Shown here in pieces: positions 1 to 7,869 of a stretch of 64,000 nucleotides of DNA. Location: positions 1 through 64,000 of the forward strand of contig CAZMLE010000014.1 of NCBI GenBank assembly GCA_964567045.1, read 5' to 3'. Below the pieces are notes generated by a model that saw nothing but the letters and a program-made list of their open reading frames with translations, ran no database searches and was not told the origin of the DNA. The translations under genes and the position numbers were made by a program. How positions within the stretch are numbered: the stretch's first letter is position 1; the number at the start of each line of letters is the position of its first letter. The DNA comes from JAFNGF01 sp964567045 (GTDB taxonomy: Bacteria > Planctomycetota > Phycisphaerae > Sedimentisphaerales > Anaerobacaceae).

Positions 1-1498
1 CCTGCAAAGCGTCAACCGCAAGTCCGTGTTTCACAACGGTAGAGCGAAAATGCGATCTCAAATAGGAGCCCAAGTCAAATGTGACGCTTATATGTGCCAG
101 AATCCTCGCCACAGCCAACAACAGTAATATCTTCAGCATCCAGGAAAGATGACTAACAGCCGGATTCACCATCATTCGAATCAGAAGTGTTGAGTAAAAT
201 ATCAAAATCGCCGCTTCCGCGTATGATAAGCGTGATCTGAATACAGAATCCATGGCACGATATATGCACCCTAAGGCAAGAAAGACGAGAGGTATTCCCA
301 GCCAGCCAAAGTTAATGTAAGCCTCCCCAACGGTGGTAACCGGCGCAGATGACCAGGTTACCCAGGGCTGGAAAAGGCCCTTGTAGTTGACAATAAATTG
401 CGGCCGTGGCGGATAAATGACACGGGGGATAGGTATCCATAAAATCATCTTGTATGTACTGCCTTCAAGAAATGGATGATTATCCGGGACATTCATGAAG
501 CAGCCGGCTGCATATTGCCCGTCGTTTAATCTATCTAGTGCTATGTTAATAACTGGTTTTAGGCCAAGTTTTTGACCTCCTTCAGATGCGTACTTAAAGG
601 CTTTTTTGATAGAAACCTTCTTGCCAAACAGGTATTGGGCCTTGTAATCACGATATAAACCAAGATAAGCACCACCAAGAAGGACAAGAACGGTAAAGAT
701 TACGACGTATCGCCATTGCACTTTCCCACGAACAAGTATCAGAGCCATAATGATGCATAAGACGCCCAGAAACAATCCTTCTCTATTTCCAGAGGGTAAA
801 TGCCAAAGTATCTCCAAAATTAGATAGGTGGTTGCCAATTTCTCCTTTAATAGACTCCCCGCGCTTATCACTCTCAGCGCTGCGTATGCAGTGATAATCG
901 TTCCAACAGTACTAAATATGGCAATTGGAGAAAAAACAGGTGTGAACATAAATGCAGAAGGATTGTCGTGAAAATATGTACCGGTAATCATTATAATAAA
1001 ACGAGCAGATAGTACCACGAAACCCAACGCAAAAATGAAAATGGGCACGCCATTTTGTTTACGATGGGTGACTTGTCTATTCTTTGGCGGCATAAGCCAG
1101 AAAGGAAGATTGAATAATGTCTGGGCGACCAAGACTCCGAATACAACATACGGGAAATAGTGGCGCACCTGCCACGCATGAGGAAAGATGACATCATCAA
1201 AAACTCCCGTTGCGAAGATAATAGGAGGAATCACAAACTGTGCCAGTTGTCCCACTGTAAGAAGAATATCCGGATGGAAGGGGTCATGAAAAGCTCCTCT
1301 GGCAATCAAATGGGCCGCAAAGGCGAAAAAAGTGATGGTCCCAATGCTGATGGTTCTAAAGGCATGATCTTCATGCTGGGTTGCCATTAGTATTAAAGAC
1401 GCCGCCCCAATACAGAACCAAGGGCCCCAAAAACCCAATAACGGCAGGAGACTTGCCTGTGAATATCTTTGTGTGATAGTAAATCCCATGAAAGGCAT
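1..1498 (-). CDS. O-antigen polymerase-like (Wzy-type) membrane protein, 3' end cut by window
   Basis: The minus strand is open from an ATG at 1498 to the window edge (about 499 residues) without a stop. A second in-frame ATG lies at 1489. The translation is dominated by hydrophobic helices separated by short loops, with one longer hydrophilic stretch in the second half, which is the layout of O-antigen polymerases and ligases that join repeat units in the inner membrane or periplasm. It is the last visible gene of the glycan block, downstream of the FkbM methyltransferase. There is no diagnostic catalytic motif, so Wzy-type polymerase is inferred from topology and context; a WaaL-type ligase is possible. 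Confidence 0.7.
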   Translation of the reverse strand, partial: MPFMGFTITQRYSQASLLPLLGFWGPWFCIGAASLILMATQHEDHAFRTISIGTITFFAFAAHLIARGAFHDPFHPDILLTVGQLAQFVIPPIIFATGVFDDVIFPHAWQVRHYFPYVVFGVLVAQTLFNLPFWLMPPKNRQVTHRKQNGVPIFIFALGFVVLSARFIIMITGTYFHDNPSAFMFTPVFSPIAIFSTVGTIITAYAALRVISAGSLLKEKLATTYLILEILWHLPSGNREGLFLGVLCIIMALILVRGKVQWRYVVIFTVLVLLGGAYLGLYRDYKAQYLFGKKVSIKKAFKYASEGGQKLGLKPVINIALDRLNDGQYAAGCFMNVPDNHPFLEGSTYKMILWIPIPRVIYPPRPQFIVNYKGLFQPWVTWSSAPVTTVGEAYINFGWLGIPLVFLALGCIYRAMDSVFRSRLSYAEAAILIFYSTLLIRMMVNPAVSHLSWMLKILLLLAVARILAHISVTFDLGSYLRSHFRSTVVKHGLAVDALQ

Positions 1499-1521
1499 CT
1501 AGAGAGAAGATGTTGTGTCTC

Positions 1522-2337
1522 TCATTGCTTGTCGAGCACTGTATGTATTGCCAGAAAATTGGTTGTTCTAAACTGTTCGTATATTTCTAAATAGTGTGGC
1601 AGTGGATGAACATAGCTGGATGGAGTTATACGATAGAGTTTCATACCGACCGTTTTGAACCAATAAAAGAAGTCCTGGAAGAAACATCGAGTATCTATAT
1701 TGCATCCGCCGAATTCGAAATTGACTAATCCAATTAATCCTTTTTCAAACATATTGGTCGCTCCGAAAAGAACGTCCATCTCGTGCCCTTCAACGTCAAT
1801 CTTAAGCAAATCAATGCGATTGATGTTGTTAAGCCGACAATAATTGTCTACAGTGTCAATTTGCACTTGTTCCGTGTGAGAGAAAGAAACACCAAAATGA
1901 TCTAACCGTCTTTTAGTTAGTGACGCAGTTCCAGACCCAGGTTCGTCATAGAATATGCTAAAGGTACCCTGCTCTTTTCCCAGGCCCAATTTGTTAAGAA
2001 TAATATTTGGGCTTTTCGGGGCATTCTGCTTAAGAGTGTTAAAAGAATCAGATGTAGGTTCAAAACAGTGAATAATACATTGTTCTTGATCAATCTCAGA
2101 TGTGACCGTATTAAGAAACTGTCCTTTGTTAGCACCCACATCAAAAATGCAGTACGGCGGACGGCAAAAACGCCCAAGCATCTTTACCACCGCTATCTCG
2201 CCGCTGCCATTCACATCGGAACCAGAGCCAATACCCATCAAATACTGGCATTTAGAAGCACAATATCCCAGAGCTCTTTGTGCCAAAGCGTTACCGGTAA
2301 GAACTATCAAGATTCGTTTAATAAGCGATAATACCAT
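1522..2337 (-). CDS. FkbM family SAM-dependent methyltransferase
   Basis: A 271-residue protein with the FkbM signature. FDVGANKGQF at about 65-74 is the glycine-rich SAM-binding loop. LLKIDVEGHE at about 177-186 is the second family motif with acidic residues near the active site. Length is normal for the family. Members O-methylate sugars or polyketides, and in a glycan cluster a sugar O-methylation is the natural reading. It starts at ATG 2337, 38 bases after the aldolase gene, on the same strand. The exact acceptor cannot be told from sequence. Confidence 0.88.
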   Translation of the reverse strand: MVLSLIKRILIVLTGNALAQRALGYCASKCQYLMGIGSGSDVNGSGEIAVVKMLGRFCRPPYCIFDVGANKGQFLNTVTSEIDQEQCIIHCFEPTSDSFNTLKQNAPKSPNIILNKLGLGKEQGTFSIFYDEPGSGTASLTKRRLDHFGVSFSHTEQVQIDTVDNYCRLNNINRIDLLKIDVEGHEMDVLFGATNMFEKGLIGLVNFEFGGCNIDTRCFFQDFFYWFKTVGMKLYRITPSSYVHPLPHYLEIYEQFRTTNFLAIHTVLDKQ

Positions 2338-2375
2338 ATTTACTACAGATCACCCAGTGGTTACCTCGGTTCGAT

Positions 2376-3131
2376 TTATGACTTGATGGCTATTTGGTCT
2401 GGTTTCTTAGAGCTTGTTTGTACTTGGGCGATAGCGATTTTTTCGGTTAATAGCTCTTCCGCTCGTTTAGCATCCTGTAGGAATTGTACAACGGTCTCTT
2501 TTGTGTAAGGATGTACGATCATGCCTTCTAATATTTTAGGAACAACAGTTACAATATGACTTCCGGCTTCCAACCACTGGACTACGTTCAAGACCTCACG
2601 TGTCGATGCGGCAATAATCTTAGCACTCAGCGAGTGTGCATCGAGCAGGTTTCTTGTTTTCTTGATCTCTTCAATAGCATCGTAGCCCATATTATTGATT
2701 CTGCCACAGAAAAGCGATACATAGGTAGCGCCTGCCATTGCTGCCAGGAAACATTGCTGAGCGCTCATCATTGCGGTGACGTTGACCCGCACATCATACT
2801 TCTTTTCCAGAACATGCAGCACTTCAACGTTGTCCAGTTCGCCATTTGGGCCGTGAATGGTTATTTTCGCCACAATGTTGGCCGCCCACTGGGCAAACTC
2901 CTTGGCCTGAGCTATCATCCCTTCTTTATCATTGGTTGTTACCTCGATAGAAAGCGGATAGGGATGAATTACTTTGGCGATTTCCATAGCCTGTTTTTTG
3001 ATGCCAGCCATTCCTCCTCTGACTCCATCCTTCAGTAAAATGGTCGGATTTGTCGTCACACCGCGGAGAATGCCCATCCGATGGAACCTGCGGATATCAG
3101 CAATATTTCCTGAGTCAAGAAATATGGCCAT
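2376..3131 (-). CDS. Transaldolase / fructose-6-phosphate aldolase-like protein
   Basis: A 251-residue class I aldolase of the small transaldolase (TalC/MipB) type. TTNPT at about 26-30 is the conserved substrate-binding segment, and Lys89 in the VAKITI strand is at the place of the Schiff-base lysine of the VVKVPVT motif. The start is well set: ATG 3131 is preceded by GGGAGG at six bases' spacing. It overlaps the end of the GmhA-like gene by 17 bases. Family enzymes interconvert sugar phosphates, including sedoheptulose 7-phosphate, so a role in supplying or recycling the heptose precursor is an attractive inference. Length exceeds the usual 215-220 residues because of an extended C-terminus. 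Confidence 0.8.
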   Translation of the reverse strand: MAIFLDSGNIADIRRFHRMGILRGVTTNPTILLKDGVRGGMAGIKKQAMEIAKVIHPYPLSIEVTTNDKEGMIAQAKEFAQWAANIVAKITIHGPNGELDNVEVLHVLEKKYDVRVNVTAMMSAQQCFLAAMAGATYVSLFCGRINNMGYDAIEEIKKTRNLLDAHSLSAKIIAASTREVLNVVQWLEAGSHIVTVVPKILEGMIVHPYTKETVVQFLQDAKRAEELLTEKIAIAQVQTSSKKPDQIAIKS

Positions 3132-3753
3132 TGAAAACCTCCCTATCCTGCTTTACTGATTCCCATTTCATCTCTGCCTGTTTCATTTTGGGGTGCGATA
3201 CAATCAGGTGCCAAACCACAGCCTGAAAAGACTCGGTGTGGGCTGTCACCGTATCGGGCGAAATGACTGGAATAACCACACAGGCGTCGGCGACTTGTGC
3301 CGTATAACCTCCATCCCTTCCTACGATACCAAACACTTTAGCCCCGACGGTCCTGGCATGTTTCAAAGCCTCAACAATATTTGTGCTGATGTTCTGTTGG
3401 CTGTTGCCCCCACCAACGGAAAAAACGAAGATGCCGTCCCTGTGGTTAAGCCTGCTGGTCTTGAGCCAGTTTACATATGCTGTCGACCAGCCTTCGTCAT
3501 TGACTCTGGCAGTCAGCTCTGAAATGTTGTCTATCGGTGTGTAAGATTCAATACCGGCAATTTTCCGGAAATCGTTGACGGCGTGACTAGCGTTGCCGGC
3601 TCCTCCACCTACTCCTAGGAAGAACAGTCTGCCGCCGTGGATGCGTAATTCAACAAGTAAGTCGATCATTCGGTCGATTTCAGATACGTTCAGTTTAGAA
3701 ACCACTTTACATACTTCCTGCAGATACCGCAAGATATAGCTGTCTTTTACCAT
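3115..3753 (-). CDS. gmhA: GmhA-like sedoheptulose-7-phosphate isomerase (SIS domain)
   Basis: About 212 residues, a single SIS phosphosugar-isomerase domain. The loop GGGAGNASHAVNDF near 48-61 matches the GmhA phosphate-binding segment (GNGGSA-type), and a second SIS segment, FSVGGGNSQQN, follows. GmhA converts sedoheptulose 7-phosphate to D-glycero-D-manno-heptose 7-phosphate. I place the start at ATG 3753, which overlaps the GmhB stop as TGATG; a GTG lies one codon earlier at 3756. It is flanked by GmhB upstream and the transaldolase-like gene downstream, which strongly supports a heptose role over a generic SIS function. Confidence 0.85.
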   Translation of the reverse strand: MVKDSYILRYLQEVCKVVSKLNVSEIDRMIDLLVELRIHGGRLFFLGVGGGAGNASHAVNDFRKIAGIESYTPIDNISELTARVNDEGWSTAYVNWLKTSRLNHRDGIFVFSVGGGNSQQNISTNIVEALKHARTVGAKVFGIVGRDGGYTAQVADACVVIPVISPDTVTAHTESFQAVVWHLIVSHPKMKQAEMKWESVKQDREVFNGHIS

Positions 3754-4280
3754 CACTTGGCCCCGTTTCTGAGAATTAACTCTACTGCAGAGGAAAGGTC
3801 ACTCATTCTGAAATCCGCCTTAGCCCCGGCATTGTACGGATAGTCTATCAGAATACTAATACAGCCTGCTTCTTTACCTGCCTCTGCATCTTTCCACTGG
3901 TCGCCAATCATGAATGATTTATTTAGGTCGATTTCCCATTTCTGAGCCGCCTTGAGCAGCATACCTGGCTTGGGCTTTCTACAATCGCAGTTATCGGTAT
4001 CGTCATGAGGACATACGATTATATCGTCCACAGCAAGAACGTCTTTAATATGTCGGTTAATAACGTTTAGGACCTGCGTTGAAACGGCACCCCGGGCTAT
4101 ATCAGGCTGATTGGTGACAACAATATTCAGCCAGCCCGCGAGCCTCAGGCGAAGAAGACACTCAACTACGCCTTCAATGAGTGTAAATTCTTCGAGCTTC
4201 CGGGGAGAGTAAAGTTGTCCCTGCCTGATGACCGGCTTGTTGATTACACCATCCCTATCAAAAAAAACTGCTTTCTTCAT
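3753..4280 (-). CDS. gmhB: D-glycero-D-manno-heptose-1,7-bisphosphate phosphatase (GmhB-like HAD)
   Basis: 175 residues, normal for GmhB. The HAD nucleophile motif FFDRDGVIN gives Asp8 and Asp10. Cys90, His92, Cys98 and Cys100 form the zinc-binding loop typical of GmhB/HisB-N phosphatases, and GDQWKD near 126-131 is HAD motif IV. The enzyme removes the 7-phosphate from heptose 1,7-bisphosphate after HddA-type phosphorylation. ATG 4280 overlaps the upstream oxidoreductase stop by four bases, so the two are translationally coupled. Confidence 0.9.
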   Translation of the reverse strand: MKKAVFFDRDGVINKPVIRQGQLYSPRKLEEFTLIEGVVECLLRLRLAGWLNIVVTNQPDIARGAVSTQVLNVINRHIKDVLAVDDIIVCPHDDTDNCDCRKPKPGMLLKAAQKWEIDLNKSFMIGDQWKDAEAGKEAGCISILIDYPYNAGAKADFRMSDLSSAVELILRNGAK

Positions 4281-5284
4281 ATGTTGACCATTTGGTCGGT
4301 TTGTGCCGAGTTGTATACAGCTTCAAGCATCCGGTTTGCCTGAAAACCGTCCCAGCCCGAACCTATAGGGTCTCTATGCTCTTCGATTGCTGAAAGAAAT
4401 TCTTTCCATTCTTCTTGCCACGAGGTATCTGCTCCTGGATAGGTAAAAGTTTGCTCTTCAGGTGCACCACCTTCCGGGCGTCGGCATCCTATGGTCAGTG
4501 TCTCAGTGCCGTAACTGCTTCCCAATCCTTCAACAACTAAAAAACCATCTGTTCCAAAAACCTCAAAAGAGAACAAGTTCTTCCACTGAGTCCAACTGGT
4601 ATGCATGGAAGCTACGATTCCGGCTCTGGTTCTAAAGAGGCAGAAAGCATTGTCCTCGACCTCCATATTCCAAAAATATGTGGAAGTATAGCCAAAAGCT
4701 TTTTTAAAATCGCCTGCGAACCATCGAAAAAGGTCGACTACATGCACGCCCTGGTCCAATAGTTCCCCGCCCCCACACAAATCTCTATTTGCTCGCCACT
4801 CCTTTTCATAGCCTGGCCGGCCTCCATGACCATAACGACACCGCAGGTATATTATTTGCCCAATTTGTCCTTGCTCGCACACAAACTTTGCTTTGGCAAT
4901 TGCCGGGTGATGACGGTGGTTAAAGCCAGTTTTAATAATAGTGCCAGACTGTTTCGCTGCTTCGATTATTCCCTGAGACTCTTGAGAGTTTATTCCTAAT
5001 GGTTTTTCACATAATACGTGTTTGCCATTTTTTAGAGCCTCGATACTTATTTCAGCAAGGAACTTATTGATTGTGGAGACAATCACAATGTGAACGCTGC
5101 TGGCGGTAATCGCTTTTTTCCAATCCTGTTCAAATTGTCCGCCAAATTCCCGGCAGAGGTTCTCACCGGCGGTTTGGTTTATATCTGCAACGATTTTCAA
5201 TTCACAGTTGTCAAATTGTTGAAGGGCAGCGGCCCTTTTTCGACCGATTAACCCGGCGCCCACAATAGCAACTCCGAAGCTCAA
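4277..5284 (-). CDS. Gfo/Idh/MocA family NAD(P)-dependent oxidoreductase
   Basis: An N-terminal Rossmann fold begins almost at once (VAIVGAGLIG) and the conserved CEKPLG with the catalytic lysine follows, then a C-terminal alpha/beta domain. I choose the TTG at 5284: it overlaps the SDR stop as TTGA and has GGAG seven bases upstream. A GTG at 5338 would add 18 residues inside the SDR gene and lacks support. Family enzymes oxidise or reduce sugars at one carbon, often as first step of amino- or keto-sugar synthesis. Lying within the heptose operon, it may act on a heptose nucleotide or a second sugar; the substrate is unknown. Confidence 0.85.
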   Translation of the reverse strand: MSFGVAIVGAGLIGRKRAAALQQFDNCELKIVADINQTAGENLCREFGGQFEQDWKKAITASSVHIVIVSTINKFLAEISIEALKNGKHVLCEKPLGINSQESQGIIEAAKQSGTIIKTGFNHRHHPAIAKAKFVCEQGQIGQIIYLRCRYGHGGRPGYEKEWRANRDLCGGGELLDQGVHVVDLFRWFAGDFKKAFGYTSTYFWNMEVEDNAFCLFRTRAGIVASMHTSWTQWKNLFSFEVFGTDGFLVVEGLGSSYGTETLTIGCRRPEGGAPEEQTFTYPGADTSWQEEWKEFLSAIEEHRDPIGSGWDGFQANRMLEAVYNSAQTDQMVNI

Positions 5285-6129
5285 CGCGTTACTCCAACGA
5301 AGTTCTTGCCGTCTATTCTTCTTAGCGTATATAGACACAAGTTGTCTAAGAGTCTATCCCTGAAATCCGGTGTCCGCCAATCGTCCCACACAGCACTAAT
5401 CAGGCGTCCCGTGATACCGTTAGACTCCTCTGATGCAAGAAACAACGCCAGATCGGCCGCAAGTTGCGGAGAATTGCCACCTTCTCGAATTGCTTTTTTG
5501 ATCTGTGACATTTCTTTTGTGCCGGCTTTTTCTCCGGCCAAGGCAACTTCCTGGAGCATCCTGGTCTTTACAATTCCTGGGGCAATGGCATTAACGTCGA
5601 TGTTATACTGTGCAACTTCCGAAGCCAATGTCTCTGTAAACCTTGCTACCGCCGCCTTTGAACATGCGTAGGCTGTAAAATTAGGCCTGGCGGATGTTGC
5701 CCCACCGCCTGAGAAGTTGATGATCTTGCCTGAGTTTTGCTGTTGCATTATCGGTAGGACCGCCTTACAGCATAGCGCTGTACCTACAAGATCGATATGA
5801 ACACAGATAATCCAGTGTTCAATATCGATTTCCGCTAAAGGACCGATCGGTCCCTGAATTGCGGCGGCATTTACCAAAACGTCGATCTTCTCGTACAGTT
5901 TCAGCGTGTAATCCAGCAAAGCAACCACATCTTGCCGAGACGAGACGTCTGCACGAATGCTATGTATCTCTCCAAAGTCACTAAGTTCACTGGTTGTATA
6001 TTCCAATTCATCAGATGAACGGCTGGAAATAACCATCTTGGCCCCATTTCTTAAGAAAGTTTCTGCGATGGCTTTACCTATACCGCGGCTACCCCCCGTG
6101 ATGATACACACCTTATCGTTAAGGTTCAT
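5281..6129 (-). CDS. SDR family oxidoreductase (classical, catalytic residues intact)
   Basis: 282 residues with the classical SDR layout. GGSRGIG at 12-18 binds the cofactor, NAAA near 87-90 is the structural motif, and the catalytic set Ser140, Tyr154 (YACSK) and Lys158 is complete. The C-terminal 30 residues extend beyond the usual 250-residue length. It is coupled to the Gfo/Idh/MocA gene by a four-base overlap and lies 10 bases after the heptose kinase. Two oxidoreductases in tandem suggest a two-step oxidation/reduction (net epimerisation) of a sugar. The substrate is not evident. Confidence 0.85.
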   Translation of the reverse strand: MNLNDKVCIITGGSRGIGKAIAETFLRNGAKMVISSRSSDELEYTTSELSDFGEIHSIRADVSSRQDVVALLDYTLKLYEKIDVLVNAAAIQGPIGPLAEIDIEHWIICVHIDLVGTALCCKAVLPIMQQQNSGKIINFSGGGATSARPNFTAYACSKAAVARFTETLASEVAQYNIDVNAIAPGIVKTRMLQEVALAGEKAGTKEMSQIKKAIREGGNSPQLAADLALFLASEESNGITGRLISAVWDDWRTPDFRDRLLDNLCLYTLRRIDGKNFVGVTR

Positions 6130-6139
6130 TCTGTTACTG

Positions 6140-7141
6140 CTATCTTACCCCATCCATGAAGTTGACGAGGACCTTTGTGCCCTCAAAGTCAAAACGGTAC
6201 CTCATCTCGCGTAATCCGACATTTTTCATCTGCTCTCTGAAACTTCCGTGTTTTTCTTCTACGTAGAAGACGAAGAATCCGCCACCGCCTGCGCCGGAGA
6301 TTTTGCCGCCGAGAGCGCCATTTTGTTTAGCTAATTCATAAATACTATTAAAGTGTGGATTTGTCATCTTTGTAGATATCTTCTTTTTATACTGCCAGTG
6401 CTTATCAAAGAGCAGACCTACGTCGGTTATATTATCTGTTTCAAGAGCTTCTACAATCTTGTGGCCGATCTCTTTAATGGTGTGCATACTCTCAACGATG
6501 CTACGTTTTTGCTTTTGTGCGCCCTTACTCTGTTCGGCGAGAATGGTGTCAGCATCGCGAGATGTATTGGTATAGAACATGAGCATGTTACGGTTAAGGT
6601 CATCGATAGCCGCATCGGACATATTGACACTTTTGGCGGAGACTCGTCCATCCTTGGCGATCTCAAGAATCATAAGGCCACCAAAGGAAGCCATGTACTG
6701 ATCTTGTTTCCCGATGGGTTTACCCAACAGGTCTATCTCTAGGTGGCAGGCCTCCTCGGCAAGTTGTTGAAGCGGGATATGCTCCCTTTTCATAGTATGA
6801 AGAGCATTCAACAAACCCACAGCATAACAACTGGATGAACCGAGTCCCGTGCCGGCAGGAACGTCAGACATGGATACTATTTCCACAGCTTTTTCGATCC
6901 CCGTCATCTGCAAAGCAGCTTTTGCTATCTCATGTTGAAGCTGGTCTCTGTGTTCGACCGTCTCTGACTTGGTATATTTGACTCTTATTAAGTCATCGAC
7001 AACAGGCTTGTTAAGGTTGATAAACATATACTTGTTTATGCTGGCGGCGCAGATAAAACCACCATATTTGGAGTAATATGCCGGCAGGTCGGTGCCGCCG
7101 CCTCCCAGCGTTATTCTAAATGGCGTGCGCGTTATGATCAC
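6140..7141 (-). CDS. hddA: D-glycero-alpha-D-manno-heptose-7-phosphate kinase-like GHMP kinase (HddA-like, copy 1)
   Basis: 333 residues with all three GHMP motifs. The N-terminal LGGGGTDLPAYY is typical of the HddA branch, PAGTGLGSSS at 95-104 is the ATP-binding loop, and GAGGGGFF lies near the C-terminus. HddA phosphorylates C-1 of heptose 7-phosphate on the GDP-heptose route. It starts at GTG 7141, overlapping the nucleotidyltransferase stop by four bases, which ties kinase and guanylyltransferase together. A fucokinase-type activity is the main alternative, but GmhA and GmhB next door favour heptose. Confidence 0.85.
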   Translation of the reverse strand: MIITRTPFRITLGGGGTDLPAYYSKYGGFICAASINKYMFINLNKPVVDDLIRVKYTKSETVEHRDQLQHEIAKAALQMTGIEKAVEIVSMSDVPAGTGLGSSSCYAVGLLNALHTMKREHIPLQQLAEEACHLEIDLLGKPIGKQDQYMASFGGLMILEIAKDGRVSAKSVNMSDAAIDDLNRNMLMFYTNTSRDADTILAEQSKGAQKQKRSIVESMHTIKEIGHKIVEALETDNITDVGLLFDKHWQYKKKISTKMTNPHFNSIYELAKQNGALGGKISGAGGGGFFVFYVEEKHGSFREQMKNVGLREMRYRFDFEGTKVLVNFMDGVR

Positions 7142-7854
7142 TTTTCACTTGTACTTTTAACAACCTGGCGAAGAAGTTCGGGTGTATCAACAGCAACAAG
7201 TTTGCGGTTCGATACAAAGCCGTAGAGTCTCTCTTCTGCGTCTAAAACTGTCCGGAAGATGTCATGTCCGAAATCCGAGAAACCATCAGGGATATATTTT
7301 AGGATGCGTTGCTCGAGCACATATATACCGGTATTGACTATGTGACTTGTGGTTTCGGATGGCTCTGGTTTCTCAATAAAATCAACAATTCTGTCACCAT
7401 CCAATACAGCGACGCCACTCTGGGAGACGTCGTCTTTATGATAAAGGCATATTGTGCCGATCCCTTTCTTGGCGCGGTGGAATTCGGTGATTTGTAGCAG
7501 ATTAAAATCTGATAGAAGGTTGTCTCCATAAGCCACCAGAAACGTATCTGAGGGGTCTTTTTTCCAGTATTCGGTGGCGATTTTTTTAACGGCTCCTGCT
7601 GTGCCGAGTAGATGTTTCTCGTATGAGTAGGTAATGTTAACTCCATATTGAGTGCCATTACCGAGATGATCTTTAATAACATCTGGTAAGTGATGAAGGT
7701 TTACGTAGATGTCTTTGAGACCAAAACTTTTAAGCCATTCTATATTATGCTCGAGTATGGATTTGCCTTTTATTTTGACCATTGGCTTAGGTATATAATC
7801 CACTACCTCTTTTAGCCGCTCACCTTTGCCTGCTGCAAGAATAATTGCTTTCAT
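7138..7854 (-). CDS. hddC: Sugar-1-phosphate nucleotidyltransferase (HddC-like, copy 1)
   Basis: 238 residues of the NTP_transferase fold. The N-terminal ILAAGKGERL is the nucleotide-binding signature, IPKPMVKIKGK follows, and VAYGDN near residue 110 carries the metal-binding aspartate. Size and placement beside HddA, GmhA and GmhB suggest the GDP-heptose pyrophosphorylase (heptose 1-phosphate guanylyltransferase). Base specificity cannot be read with certainty from the sequence. It starts at ATG 7854, 15 bases after the radical SAM gene. Confidence 0.83.
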   Translation of the reverse strand: MKAIILAAGKGERLKEVVDYIPKPMVKIKGKSILEHNIEWLKSFGLKDIYVNLHHLPDVIKDHLGNGTQYGVNITYSYEKHLLGTAGAVKKIATEYWKKDPSDTFLVAYGDNLLSDFNLLQITEFHRAKKGIGTICLYHKDDVSQSGVAVLDGDRIVDFIEKPEPSETTSHIVNTGIYVLEQRILKYIPDGFSDFGHDIFRTVLDAEERLYGFVSNRKLVAVDTPELLRQVVKSTSEK

Positions 7855-7869
7855 TTGTTGATAAATCTG

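Noticed and set aside
4277..5338. GTG 5338 as start of the Gfo/Idh/MocA gene
   Set aside because: It would overlap the SDR gene by 58 bases. The TTG at 5284 has GGAG at seven bases and the usual four-base overlap.
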